A DNA stretch of 64,000 bases, from assembly GCA_965153455.1 (NCBI GenBank), contig OZ234501.1, forward strand, positions 11,284,001 through 11,348,000, in the 5' to 3' direction. A program made the translations under genes and the position numbers. Shown here piece by piece: positions 1 through 12,095 of the stretch (the first letter of the stretch is position 1; the number at the start of each line of letters is the position of its first letter). The notes under the pieces were generated by a model. That model saw only the letters and a list, made by a program, of their open reading frames with translations, did not search any database and was not told the DNA's origin. This DNA is from Sphagnum compactum (Eukaryota > Bryophyta > Sphagnopsida > Sphagnales).

Positions 1-2035
1 GAGATTTGTTGGCAATTTTGGCCACTAGGGTTGGTGCAATACATGTTAGGTTTCAACTTCCAACTTCCTTGACTTGATCCTTTCATATCCATCATAAGTT
101 TGGTTGACTATAAAATATTGGAGATTATGTATTGGCATGCATGCAATGCATGTTAGCAAACTACATTTTTCCAGTCCCCTCCTCTTTCCACCCCCCCACC
201 ACCCAAAACAAAAGCCAATTATGACCTGAAACCCAACTTTTGTCGCCAGACTCCCCAGGTGTTGTCTCTGCAGTATTCACTTCCATTTTAGTTGGTTGGT
301 CATAGGATTGACCAATTTATAATTATAAATAAATAAATAAATATTTTTTCCATATAAATTCTTAAAATAAATTAATAATGAATCAAATTTTTTATTGCAA
401 TTTTTTTTTTTAGGAGAGATAACAAGTCCTTACTACAAAGAGGACTGCAAATTGGATCACTGAAACCCATCACCCTATAAAAGAAAACCCATCACCTTGT
501 GTCTCAAAAGAAAAGAAAAGAAAGAAAACCCATCACCTAGTGTGTCAAAAACTAAATTCAAAAAGTTGGAAAAATAAAATTAAAAAAAAAAAAACACCCC
601 TCATCATCTTGTTGGTATAATACAAGAAAATGGGTCCCAAAACATTTTTTATTTTTATTTTGAAGTCCCCCCTCAAGGCTTTAACCTAAGACTTGGGCAA
701 AAGATTTTAACATTTGTGAAAACTTCAAACACAAACTATGGTTTAGGCTTTAGGGTTTAGGGCTACAAAGCTAGTTAGTTACTTACTTACACACATACTC
801 AATCATTCATTTGAGGCTCTCATGTTGATATTTTGATTACTAAACTTTTTGTTGATGCATCTTCAAAGGTTGGAAAAGATTCAACAAAGGATACACAAAG
901 CTGATTGCAATTTATTTTTAAAAAAAAACAAAAAAAATAAAAATAAAAATATTCAGTATCTATGATACTACTACCATAACAAAATGTTTTAAGATAAAAT
1001 AATATTGTCAGCTAAAAACTAGTAAGGCTGAAAATAATGGGTGGTGGTGTGAAATTTTTCTTTTGAATATTTGAGTTTTTTGAGTGTTTTTTTTTTTTGG
1101 GGTTTTTTGGGTGTCTCTTTTTGTGCATGTAGGAGTGACCTGAATTAAAAGTACTAGCTAGTAGAGAGAGTTTTTTTTAACAACTAAAAATATGACACTT
1201 TGTTCTGACAAACTGAACATAGTTTCCAATGACTTGTCAGTCCAGCTTTGACATTTTTTCTGTAAGTAGCTAAGTAGCTGACAAACCAGATTTACCCAAC
1301 TGCACTCTCTCTGACTTCTCTCAACTATAAATCCCACCCAACACCACTCCAGACTCCAGATTTTCAATTACTCAAAGTCAAATTGCAACAGTAGGTAAAA
1401 AGGATTCCACATCCCAAAGCCAAAGTGTTTTGTATTTTTATAAAAATTTTATATAAATATTTATAAGATTGCATCAGCAAAAAAAAGAAAGGAAAAGAAA
1501 CCCCCCTTACCTCCTCCCCCCACAATAAATTAAATTTAAAAAAAAAGAAAAAAAAAAGGAAAACAAAACTTCATTGGAAGTTGGAATAAAAAGGTATTCA
1601 AGTCTTAGTGAAAGATATGGGTTTGATAAAAAAAAAAAAAAACCTCATCTCTAAGTGTTTAGGGTATTTATGAGACTCTTGTTTTTTTTTTTGCATGCTT
1701 CTTTTCTTCTCTATTTTAGTGTTTTTGCCATTTGAACTCATAAAAGCTAAGTTACCATGCTCTCCCTAAACCCTAAACTTCCAACCCAAACTAAACTTAC
1801 ATGCACTTGATTGGAATTTTTAGCATTCCAAACAGTTGATGGATGGTACTCCAACAATTGGGATTGTGTTCATTCCGTAGTAATGAGTCAATCACTATCC
1901 CTAATCTCACCGATTTTTACCAATGAACCCAATGTGGTCGACTTTTAGACGAAGGCGAGTAGTAGCTTTAATCATATCCTCTGAAAGATCTTAAAAGTGG
2001 TTGAGTTTTCTACATCGATGTTTTTTCTAGGATTT
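1..2035. other. AT-rich intergenic DNA, no gene seen
   Basis: This stretch has homopolymer A and T runs, a few telomere-like AAACCCTAA words and no open frame with recognisable protein content. The longest open frame (1158-1367, minus) lies in low-complexity sequence and has no motif. Nothing else is supported here. Confidence 0.6.
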
Positions 2036-2250
2036 TTTTAATGTGTAGCCAAAGTGGCGACCATCCGTAGGAATATGTAGAAAAAGTGGCTATTATCCTT
2101 AGGAAGATTTAGCCAAATCTGGCTATAAATAAAATATGAAGTTGTTCAAATCTTTAATCATGGTTCGTTGTTTTTGGCCATGCATTGAAAATCACTTATA
2201 GCGATTTGGCTATTTTGATTTAAAAAATGATTTTTGGCAAAATTTCTAAG
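2036..2250 (+). repeat. Dispersed 'AGCCAAAGTGGC' inverted-repeat element, copy A
   Basis: The block starts near the word GTAGCCAAAGTGGCGACC and carries the internal palindromic core AGATTTAGCCAAATCTGGCT, followed by a second conserved arm (TTTTTGGCCATGCATTGAAAA, then AGCGATTTGGC). The same order of words recurs at about 7017, 23290, 23846, 58583 and 59129. It has no coding capacity, so it looks like a MITE-type non-autonomous element. This copy is worn and its outer ends cannot be placed exactly. Confidence 0.6.
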
Positions 2251-5200
2251 AGTCTTAGATCTTAACTTTGGTGCCTATTGCATGGATTTTACATCCATGA
2301 GGATGAATTTCCTGGACAGAAAAATAAAAGATGTTATATCTTATTGTTGGGCATGTGAAGAAGAAGTTATGGCTTTTGAATCACTTGTGAAATGTGCAAG
2401 CAAACTTTGGAGTAATTTTGTGGACATCAACAATCACCCAAAAACTAAGACATTTACCGAAAAACTCCTTGAAAGGCAATCCCAAAATCAATACTCTATG
2501 GATGGTCCATGGCTTCTTAGTTCAAAGCCTTGAGAGTTGCATGCAAAGACACTCCAGTTGCATGAAGCATTGCTTGAGTAAGTAGTGAGTTCATTTCTCT
2601 AAAAACAATTGGAACTAAGATGGTGGTTGTCACAATTGCATGGGTTTTAAGGTAGGAAAGCTATTCAAGAAATTCTTGCACTAAAAGTATAAAATCAAGC
2701 TAGCTCAATCAATTGTGACAAATATTTAGGGATTTAGGGTTAAACGACAAACATATGATATCATTTAATCAACAATTGATGAAAACACAAGACAAAAAAA
2801 TCATGAAAAAATCGTTGTTATGGATTTGTGACTCATCTCAACCTAAGAAAAGGGCACCTACTAGTCCTCTTCTTTTGGGATGCTTGGGAGGTAACACTTA
2901 TTGAGCAAATTGATTATGCCTTGGCAAAGAGGAGAATTCTTACTCAAAGAGTCCAAAGGGAAGCAAAAGGTCTCAAGGGTTGAGAATAATGTTTGGCTAA
3001 TGCATTATTTATAACTTGTGTTTCATCCAAGTGGAACTACTAGGCTAGTATATATGTATCTTGTTGGGAAATGAAAAATTGTTAGGGTACTATTTCATCT
3101 TGACAAAAATGTCACAAAAATTCAAGAGCAAAAGTCTTGTGACCTAAAAAACTAATCAAGGTCTCAATTTAAAAACGTAGGAAGAAAGCTTGATATTCAA
3201 TGAATTTTTTTGACTATCATTTGCATACCCAAATCATTGGATTCCAACAACATTGGTGCATACCCAAAATTCAACCTCCTAATTTTAATTAAAAATACGG
3301 TTGGAAATTCCAACCCAATCAATCCCTCTTGAGTCCCCGACCCTTCTTGCCCCAACCACCCCCACCAACACTTTTGCAACACTTGGTTTTGTTCATCCTT
3401 TTGCCTCAATGTTATATTTCACCCAATTTCACAATTCCGCCAAATTAAGGAAGCAAATTAGGGTACTTAAAATTACCAGCTCCTTGTTCAGACAACATGA
3501 ACTTGTTGGGGAAATAAAATAATAAAAATAATTTAAAAAATAAAATAAAATAATTATCAACTAAGGACAACAACCAACTTACTTACTAGTGAGAGAAAAA
3601 TGGACATACTTGACTTACACCCACTTGGCTTTGTCATAAATAATTAAATACTTACTTACCTTACATTGTAGGAGGGTAGGTGAAAAGGCAAACCAATAGT
3701 AAAAGTACATTGGGAGTTAGGAGCGCTGTAAAAGTAAGTCCTAAAACACAGTAAAAAAAGGGAGTTAAAAAAGAAGAAGAAAGGTCTCTCTGGTCAGCTC
3801 CCTCCACTCATGAGACAACAAGGGGTTGCCAACTTAACCGCAGTTATCTTTAATGAGACCTTGTTTGTGACCGTGCTTAACAGCTGCAGTTATAACGTCC
3901 CCACCAGCCCCCCCCCTAACTCAAAGTCTTTAACCCTGGGGGCAACACATGAACCCACCCCCCAAACCCCCGGGTCGGGCCATGGCATATTAACCAGTTG
4001 GATGGATGATGGTCGTTGCCATGTTGAGTTGACATGGAAGTTAACCCTGGCTAGTTAACAAGAGTTAGCTCCCATGCCCTAAACCCCCCTTTCATCTGAA
4101 TAATACACTAGTAAGAGTGGGAGTGACCTTTGGGCTTGATTGTGTGATTTAGGGTTAAGGCTTAAGGGTTACGGGACTTAAATCGGTACAAAGAATTGAA
4201 TCAAATTCACATCAAGAGGTCCCTTACTTACCCTACGGGACACACCCCCAAGATGCGGAAGCTCACACTTAAGGTGTCTTCCTTGGATGGATGGATGGCT
4301 GGCCCAGGACAATTTATTCATCGGGCACATTCATTTTGGCTGGACAAATCATGTGGAACATCCAATATACATACCACATGATGATCAATATACCTTCTCT
4401 TGAAACCCATAGGGTCGTGGTATGTCCAGTTGTATTGTCTTACAACCTTCTTACAAAGTACCAATGTTAAGACGGTGTCCGTCAACATTTGGGAACCCCC
4501 CCCCCCCCTCCCCATGTATGGAAACAAGAGGACGGGTACGACGGGGGGCCTTAAGGGTACCCTAATACTACTACTCTTACGATGCAAGATATTTGCCGAC
4601 ACTCGGAAACATGTTATTTAAGCATGCGGTTTCTTAGAGGGAATCCCAAGTACTAAAACAATATTGCCATGAACCGCCTTCCTTCCTTCCTTCCTTCCTT
4701 CCTAATACGCACACATATGTAAAGTGGCGGGGGTCACAAGAAACAAAAAAGTCCAACTACGAAATGCCTCCGTAGTCGTGGTTGTTGTCGTGTTAGTCAC
4801 ACTAAAGCTTGCGATTATAGATACTTTGATTATTTTCCGCGATGATTTGAGTCGATTGGGTATATGTATTTTGTTGAAAAGTCCAATAATTTGGATTGGA
4901 CCCAATTTGTGAGAACGGGAGCCAACGGTAAAAGGCCATATAGAAAGACGATTCCGGCCAATTGTCCTAGACCTGCCATCCATCTATTCATCCATCCATC
5001 CATCCATCCGTTACTCTCGATCTGTCAAGGAGAAAACCTAGGGACAAAGTTGGGTAACTTTGATGGAGAGAGAGAGGGAGAGAGAAAATTTACAACATTT
5101 TACCCACATGAATTTGTCTCTTGTGTTGTTGTTGGTGTTGTTCTTTTCACACATGAACTTATTATTGTTAAATTTAGGGTTTGAGGAGTGAGATCATGAA

Positions 5201-6515
5201 GAGGAGACTTAGCCAACTGGTAGGCTAGTGAGACCCCACCCTTAAAAGTATTTATTAAAATAAATAAATAAATAAATAATTAAGAAAACCCAACCCTATG
5301 TACTTGCCATCTTTCTACTCATGCTCACTCAAAACCACTTAGCATTTTTCTTTGTAATCAAGAGCAAGAGATCATTCAGACATGTGCCTCATTGCACTAA
5401 CTCAACTTACTTCAATCTTCATGTAACCAAGCTCTTCCTCTAGTCAACTCATACTATTTTTTTTTTGGGGTGGGGTGGGGGGAGAGCGGGTTTGTGTAGC
5501 AATTTTTTTTTGGGTAGCCCCAGAAAAAAAAAGAAAAAGAAAATTATTTTTATTCTACATGTGAAAATTTAAGTAGGAATCAGACAATCAATTCCTTGAT
5601 CTTAGAACCCCAGAATCTAACTTAACTTTTACTCAGTTGTTCATAGATGGATGTCACAACAAAGCAGTGATGTCTGCCCAAAAGCATCCCATACTAAATG
5701 CATGCCATTTATTTTAGTTTTGATATTAATTAAGAGCATGGTCATTACTAATAAGCTTAAGTCTTGAATTGGGTTTTTATTTTAAAAAAAAGAAAATGAA
5801 GGAAATGTGTTGAAAAACTCCTGCTTCTCAAATTTAGTGTACTCTACAAAATACTAATACTAGTAATCATAATAATAACAATAATAATTTTGGTCAATTT
5901 TTACAAGGTCTTTGCATCCTTCATTGTTATATTTCTTTTAGAACACTAATACTTGGCCCCAAATTGTAGGATTTTTGGGGGGATTTTTTCAACCCAAAAA
6001 GAATTGGGAATTTTTCTAGTGAAAATTTGACCTCTTTTAAATTTTCAAAAAAATTTTCAAAAAAATTATTGAATTTTTTTGTGGGGTAGCCTAGTCTTGG
6101 AAGTTGCCTTGTGCTTTGAAGGAAAATTGTTGGGGGGAGGGGGGGGTAGTGAAGGCCCGGGTATGCTCAAGAATGTTGTTGACTATCAATGTTCATAGTG
6201 GGTCTTGGATCCGTGTACAATCAAGCAAGATTTCGACACACATTTATCACATCATAAGTCCCACACATCTTTATGGACCCCATAGTAGCATATGATAAGT
6301 AAAGTGGGTGTAAAGTGTTGATGCAATGACAACAACAACAAGAGGGAAAAAAATTTTAAATTTTTTTTAAAAATAAAATAAAATCATATATTGGAACTTG
6401 GGGTATAAAAAAACCAAATAAAATAACTAATTAAGTATTTATTCAACAAGATATTAAAATGAAAGGGTGCACCTAATAAGCCTGACATTCAAAAGGCAAG
6501 AGAGATGGGAAGGGA

Positions 6516-6546
<31 letters not shown>

Positions 6547-7016
6547 GCAATTGTAGTAGTAGTAGCATCAGAATGGTCACCTTGACTATCGACCTTTAAA
6601 TGTCGGCCTTAACATTTATAACAATATTTTGTATGTACGTATGTACACCTCACTTGACTCCTTTGGAGCCATACTTGATATGAGTAGCAACTCATCGGCA
6701 TTCAAAACACAACTATGACCGCCCATCCATCCATCCATCCATCCATCCGGTCCCCCCACCCTCCATAACGGGGTTATAATAGTACTTACTATTACATGGT
6801 AGAATGGACTGGCCTGAATCAAGGCTGTGCTGTTTGACCCTTTCCGAAAAATAAATAATGAAGAAAGATGGATGACCTTGTAGGATGGATGGATGTTGTG
6901 TGGACAAGAAATATTTTTTCATTGTCTTACAGCCAACTAACCATAGTGCTTAGCTTTGTACTAGCCATTCACATTCATCTTTACCTACCTACCTACCTAG
7001 CATTGCTTTTTTTTTT
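2251..7016. other. Intergenic DNA with microsatellites, no gene supported
   Basis: Several short open frames occur (for example 2234-2533, plus) but none has a recognisable domain, and splice-linked partners are not evident. The stretch holds simple repeats: (CCTT)n near 4678-4702, (CATC)n near 4980-5010, (TAA)n near 6517-6545, (CATC)n at 6722-6748 and (ACCT)n near 6983-7000. A C-tract near 4497-4512 is another low-complexity feature. The frame at 2234-2533 continues past stops and could be a decayed element, but I cannot name it. Confidence 0.5.
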
Positions 7017-7320
7017 AAAAAGGAATTTTTGTTTGTAGCCAAAGTGGCAACCATCTTTAGGAAGATGTAGTAAAAGTGGCCATTATCTTTAGAAAGATTT
7101 AGCCAAGTCTCACGAGAAATAAAATATTTGATCATTTCTCTATATTTTTGGCTACATGATGAAAACCAAAGATACAACAAATGTGGCAAAAAAATCCCCC
7201 TTCCCCGCTCTCCCACCCTCTCTCACTTCTACAAATTTGAAAACCTCCAAAATCATTTGGTTTTCAAAAATTTTAATTTTTAATTTCAAATTTTCACTGA
7301 AATTTCACCAATAAAACAAA
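7017..7320 (+). repeat. Dispersed 'AGCCAAAGTGGC' inverted-repeat element, copy B
   Basis: This copy holds TGTAGCCAAAGTGGCAACC at its left, the GATTTAGCCAA core, a TTTTTGGCTACATGATGAAAA arm, and a tail ending near AATTTCACCAATAAAA. The tail closely matches the one at about 58800-58830. The shared order of words shows common descent with copies A and C-F. It is non-coding. Confidence 0.65.
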
Positions 7321-9160
7321 CACAACTACCGATGTAATAGCCACCAAGGTGGGGCCTTATCTACTTACATAATAACCACACTTACATTGCTTACCTATTT
7401 ACCTCTGGTACGTACCCTCTTACATACAAGGGCGTTTACAAGATGGGTTACCAAGGTGAAACCTTAGTAACTGGGTCATCCATTGGTTCATAGGGCTTAG
7501 GGTTGTGGTTCATCCACAACTGAGAACCATAACGGGTTTCCAATGGATGATGGTGCACCGGTTGGTGGTGCGAACAACATAATCCATCCGTAATTGTTGT
7601 TGTTGTTGTATTCCAACTTTTCATCTGAAAATTAGTTGCAATTTTGCGGTCTGCAAGTCTGTGTAGGCTTCCTTGGTTAGCCAACTTTGGTTTCAGACTT
7701 CATTCATTCAGGGTGAAAAAATTCATTGAGTTCAGATTTTTCTGTCAGCTGGGGAGCCCCAGTGTTTTTGTCAGCTGCGGTTTTAGGCTCCCCAAAAACC
7801 TCATGATGGGTTTAGGTTTTTCATGGCTTTCTAGGTTGCCTGAACTTGTTCCTTTTCCTCCCTCACACATTCAAATGGACACACCCTCAACCCTCAAGGG
7901 AATAATTTTTTTCCCTTGGTTTTCGGAAACTCCCTCCGTCCACAGACAAATTATTTGCCGAGACAGACTCTCGCGCACACAACTTATTTCTGCACGGAAC
8001 CAGTCTGAATTATTATTGAAAAGGGCTGAGCCGAACTGGAGAATTCTTGTTCCGAAATTTGGAGCCTCAAGTAGACAATCTCGATATTGATCCCACCCAC
8101 CCAAGCAAAGTTTTTTTGTCCGAGAAAGCCAAGCTTGATTGGAAAGTTTGATTTTTGGGTGTTGTTCGATTAACCAACCGACCTTTTTTGCTCTTTTTTT
8201 TTTCGTTTTTTGTTTTCGGTAGAGAGATACTTAACAGTTTGAAAAGGCAAAGGCGAAAGGAAGCTATTGATTGGACCCTACATGCATATACTCTTCTGAC
8301 TGGACCGGACTGGACGGGACGGATATGTGCAACATCGGCAGCTCGTTGGGATGGACGGCCGGCCGGGCTTCTCCTCCTCCTCCTCGGTCTCGTTGTCCTT
8401 GAAATAAGGTCCCTAGACAACAAGTAGGACAATTGTGAGAGAAAATGACATTTACCCACAACAACAAACACTGCAAGTATAGAAAGCAACACTTGGAACC
8501 CAACATTTCCGGGTAATCTTCTTCTATCCTTTGGTCTAGCCCAATTGGAGTACCATTCAATACCCCCAAATATCCAAAAGGTACCCACCCAAAAAACTTT
8601 TGAAGGAAAAAAAGGAATTTGAAGTTTATATGAGCCAGTTACAAATGGTAATGTAAGTTAGCAATCAATTGAATTTTTTATGCAAAACAACTTGTCCCAT
8701 ACACTAAGAGCATAGTTTTTCAGCTCATATTGTAACGGCAAAACTCGAGTTATTAGTCACTGAAAAGCCCACAAAGAACCAAACCATATACAAAAGACTA
8801 AAAAACGACGAACGAAAAAATTAAACATACCAAAATTAATCTACCGAAATGGTGTTAAAACATGTGCAAAGGACAAAAGGATCCACTATTAGCAAAAAGG
8901 CCTAACTATTGAGTAATAAAAAACCACCACCACCCCCACCACCTATAATAATAATAATTTAAAAAAAAAGAAAAAAAGAAATTGTTTACTAAGTAGTTGG
9001 AACTTGGTACCATTGTGAGTTTTCCAATGCAGAGAGAGAAAAGAAAGAAATTGGTTTGCTTGGACATCACGGAGTAGGTTGAGTCTCCTCTTCCCAACAG
9101 GAGGAGGAGGAGGAGGAGAGAGAGAGATAGAGATAGAGAGGAGTGAAAAACAAGCTTTGA

Positions 9161-9490
9161 AATGGTTAAGTAGTTGGGGAAGGGGGGAGAAATTAAGGGA
9201 ATTGGGAGTGTACAGGAGAAAAAAGAAAGCATTACTTAATTAAGAAGTTATATATAAATAAAATAAATAAAATAATGCAAAACTGGGTACCTAAAAAATT
9301 ATGGTGGGAAGGGTAGGTACTTAATGTAGACAACAACAAACAAAGTAAGTTTGAAATTGGTTAAGTAGTTGGGGGGGGGGAGGGAGGGAGGGTGGAAGGG
9401 GGGGATTAGGGGAATTGGGGAGTTGGGTGTGCAAGAGGATGATAAAAAAAGAAAAGAAAATTTATTTATTTAATTAAGAAGTGATACAAT
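9161..9490 (+). repeat. Direct duplication of a purine-rich block
   Basis: The word GGTTAAGTAGTTGGGG followed by a G-rich purine tract, AATTGGG, and then TTAATTAAGAAGT occurs twice, starting near 9164 and near 9358, about 193 bp apart. A partial third start (AAGTAGTTGGAAC) lies at 8991. The second copy has expanded its G tract. Confidence 0.6.
9371..9404 (+). other. G-quadruplex-type G tract
   Basis: The plus strand carries a ten-G run followed by AGGGAGGGAGGG, then TGGAA and a further seven-G run. It contains more than four runs of three or more G separated by single bases, which fits the intramolecular quadruplex consensus. It lies upstream of the presumed BZR transcript. Whether it folds or regulates anything is inference. 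Confidence 0.55.
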
Positions 9491-9660
9491 AATAAGAAAT
9501 TAAAAAATATTTTAAAATATTTAAAAGTATTTAAAATATTTTAAAAAAAATAGTGGTAAATGGTAACATGTCAAGACAACAACAAATAGTAGGCAGTCAG
9601 AGCAAGAAGAGAAGGGGGGGGGGGGACCTGGGTGCTTAAAATATGAGTGCCTGACACATG

Positions 9661-10690
9661 AGATCTGCCATTTATGATCCCATCTTTTCCTCAATTCCTC
9701 TCCCTCTTCTCTCATCTGTTGCTCACTGCTCTCTGCTGCTGCTGTTGTTTCTGTCACTACTTACTTACTTACTTACTCCCTCACTGCAAAAACCTCCACT
9801 CTCTCTCTCTCTCTCTCTCTCCTTTCTTTACTTACTTTGGCTGCTGCTTTCTCTGGCTTTTACCCCACCCAGCTTGTTGGTTTGTTGTTGTTGTTGTTGG
9901 GGGTGGTGGTGGTACCCCCTGCCTGGTCCCACACAATACAACAAACAAACAAACCACAAGCTCAAACTCCTTTCCATCTTCTTCATTTAGACTCCCATCT
10001 CATTCAGTGTGCTGACTGACTGAGTGACTGAGTGACTGACTATAGTGCAAATTTTCTTCTTTTTTTTCCCCAACAGTTTTTGGTTTTTTGTTTTTGTTGT
10101 TGTTGTTGTTGTGGTGGGTTTTTAGTTCAGTTTCTTCTTCAGCTTGGAGCTGCTGATAGTGGAGCTTAGCTGGGTTTGGAGCTTTTTGGGAATTTTTGGT
10201 GGGGGTTCTGGGTTGTGCCAGGAACCTTGAGTTGTGTTGGGATTTTTGAAGAAACCTTGGGGGAAATTTTGGTTTGTGGTTGTGGCTTGGAAGCTTGAGG
10301 AGCTGGGAACTGCTGCTGCTGCTTGGCTTCCACATTTCACTAAATTTAGTCTTGGGTTTTGGTTTTTTTTCTGGAGCTTGTGGACTGCTCTGATTGTCAC
10401 CTTCTTCCTGTCATCAGCCAGCTCTTTCACTTGCTGGAGTTGGGTTTTGCATTTGTTGTGTGCAAGGAGGGAGAGATACTAGAAAAAGTGTTGCTCATGA
10501 GACCATGAGCTCAGTCAGTGAGGGGGAGCTCCAGTTGTGAGATTTGTGTCTTGTTTTGGAGTTTGTTTTGTTTTTGTAGGGGTGTGGTTGTGTGTGTGTG
10601 TTTTTTTACTACAGCGTTTGGCTGTTGTTGTTGTTGAGTTGTGTAGTAGCTATGATATGAGTGAGAGGAGCATTGCATTGCAGGAGACTG
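9661..10690 (+). promoter_or_regulatory. Promoter and long 5' leader of the BZR-type gene
   Basis: This kilobase upstream of the start codon contains (ACTT)n near 9757-9776, a long CT microsatellite at 9799-9822, GTT repeats and repeated GACTGAGT units near 10012-10040. Such pyrimidine-rich tracts are common near plant transcription starts. Two upstream ATGs sit just before the main start. The one at 10653 gives only ATG-ATA-TGA. The one at 10657 opens a 19-codon frame that overlaps the main start at 10691 and ends at 10716. No confident TATA box was found. Confidence 0.5.
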
Positions 10691-12095
10691 ATGCAGCAGC
10701 AGGGAGAGGCCAATAATCAAGGGGAGGAAGAAGAAGAAGAAGACGCAGCAGCAGACAACACAAGCAGCAGCAACAACAGTAGCAGCAGGAGCAAAAGCAG
10801 CATGGCGAAGCTAAGTGCTAGTGAGAAGGAGAAAACCAAGCTTAGAGAGCGTCAAAGACGAGCGATCACTACCAAAATCTTCGCAGGCCTTCGCAAATAC
10901 GGCGGCTACAATTTGCCCCCACGAGCTGACATCAACGATGTCCTCAAGGCCTTGGCAGCTGAAGCCGGCTGGACTGTTGAAGCTGATGGCAATACCTTCC
11001 GCACCCAGGTACCCAAATCCCCTTCTCCTTGCTTGCATGCCTTTCTCTTTGATGGATAGTCGAGAAAATCAGCTCACGGTTCCTTCTACAACACATTCTT
11101 GTATGCAAAACCCAAAGTCCCAAACACTGGCAGTGGACATTGGATCTGGTTTCTATGTGTTTTTTCCCATGCTGATTCTTGCAGTGACCCATTTGTTGTT
11201 ACAGGGAGCAGTGACGAGAAGAGCAGAAGCAGCGGCACAGACTCGGGGTTCTGAGATGTGGCAGGGTATTCTACAGCAGCAGCCATCATCAAGTAGCCAC
11301 CAGCAGCAGCTGTCTCTGCGACAGCAAGGGCCATCAAGGCTGACTTTACCCCCACAAAGTGGCAGCCTAAACAACAATACCTTCAACTGCACCTTAGCGG
11401 GGTTGGTGACAGATGTTGGTAGTGATCTGCGGGAAGGGAATTGTTCCACCACAGCATCACCCCGCCATCATCATCATGCCATGAGCACGTCATCCATGTC
11501 TCTTCTCCACCCGACTTCTGCTTGCATTTCCAATTCCCCTTTTGCCTCTCCTGCGTCGAGTGAGGGGGGAGCTCCGAGTGTGCGACTCGCTGGTGGTGGA
11601 AACAACCCTTATAATCTTGGGGGTGGCTTTCCTAGTGGGTTCTTGCCTTGTGCTGCTGCTGCTCAGGCAGTGCCTTCAGATGGAAGAGATAGAGACTCAT
11701 CGGGTATAAAGGAGGAATATACAACAACAGGAGCAGCCTATTTCAGTGCTGATACACTTGATGCAAGAGAGTTTACCCAAGATTTTTATGCCAGTGGGAG
11801 ATCAGGTCTGGATCCCCTGGATTTCGGACGAGTGCCTCCTCAATTAGTAGACACACCTGATTTCTCAGGAGTTGGGCAGCAGCATGGGTCATCAACATTG
11901 AACCAGATGTGTAACTCTCTCTTCTTCAACGCTTCACAACAGAATCTCAATAGGTTTGGACAGCCACAGCAGCGAGGAGTGCCACTTCCTTCTCTCATGA
12001 TGCTTTCAGCCGGTCATCCCTTCTTGCAGGAGCAACGTGCATCCAATGAGAACACTCCACTTGGATCACCCCGCATACATGATGGCTCTGGCTGA
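10691..12095 (+). CDS. BZR/BES1-type transcription factor with a BAM7/8-like DNA-binding domain
   Basis: Two exons, 10691-11008 and 11205-12095, joined by a phase-0 GT-AG intron, encode 402 residues. Residues 1-43 are low complexity (poly-Glu, Ser/Asn). Residues 44-106 form the BZR DNA-binding domain: [17 protein letters not shown], then a Gly-Leu-Arg helix start, [17 protein letters not shown], and [14 protein letters not shown]. This version ([18 protein letters not shown]) resembles the N-terminal domain of BAM7/BAM8 more than BES1/BZR1. No beta-amylase domain follows: residues 107-402 are Gln/Ser/Pro-rich, with SP and TP sites such as [10 protein letters not shown] that could be GSK3 targets, as in BES1. 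The stop at 12093-12095 is clear. Start choice: the ATG at 10691 has a weak context, and the in-frame ATG at 10802 (codon 38, AGCATGGCG) is strong, so a 365-residue product is possible. The protein should act in the nucleus on E-box or BRRE-type sites; its link to brassinosteroid signalling is not established. Confidence 0.85.

Larger units (their letters stand above)
7321..9660. other. Intergenic DNA upstream of the BZR gene
   Basis: Open frames of 148 codons (7644-8090, plus) and 173 codons (8067-8588, minus) overlap each other on opposite strands and show no domain. I treat both as chance frames. From about 8900 the sequence becomes low-complexity: (CCACC)n, (AATA)n, (GGA)n with GA runs, and two related purine-rich blocks at 9161-9260 and 9351-9490. 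Confidence 0.5.

Noticed and set aside
7644-8588. Overlapping frames of 148 (plus) and 173 (minus) codons
   Set aside because: They overlap antisense, have no domain and no matching splice sites or codon bias. Chance frames in less AT-rich DNA are more likely.
8906-10482. Long frames on both strands rich in Leu, Ser, Pro, Gln or Asn
   Set aside because: They translate CT, GTT and GGA microsatellites in the BZR promoter and leader.
10815-11204. Reading the BZR gene as one unspliced 426-codon frame
   Set aside because: That frame replaces the conserved DNA-binding domain with unrelated sequence. Splicing at 11008/11205 keeps the domain and joins it in frame to exon 2.
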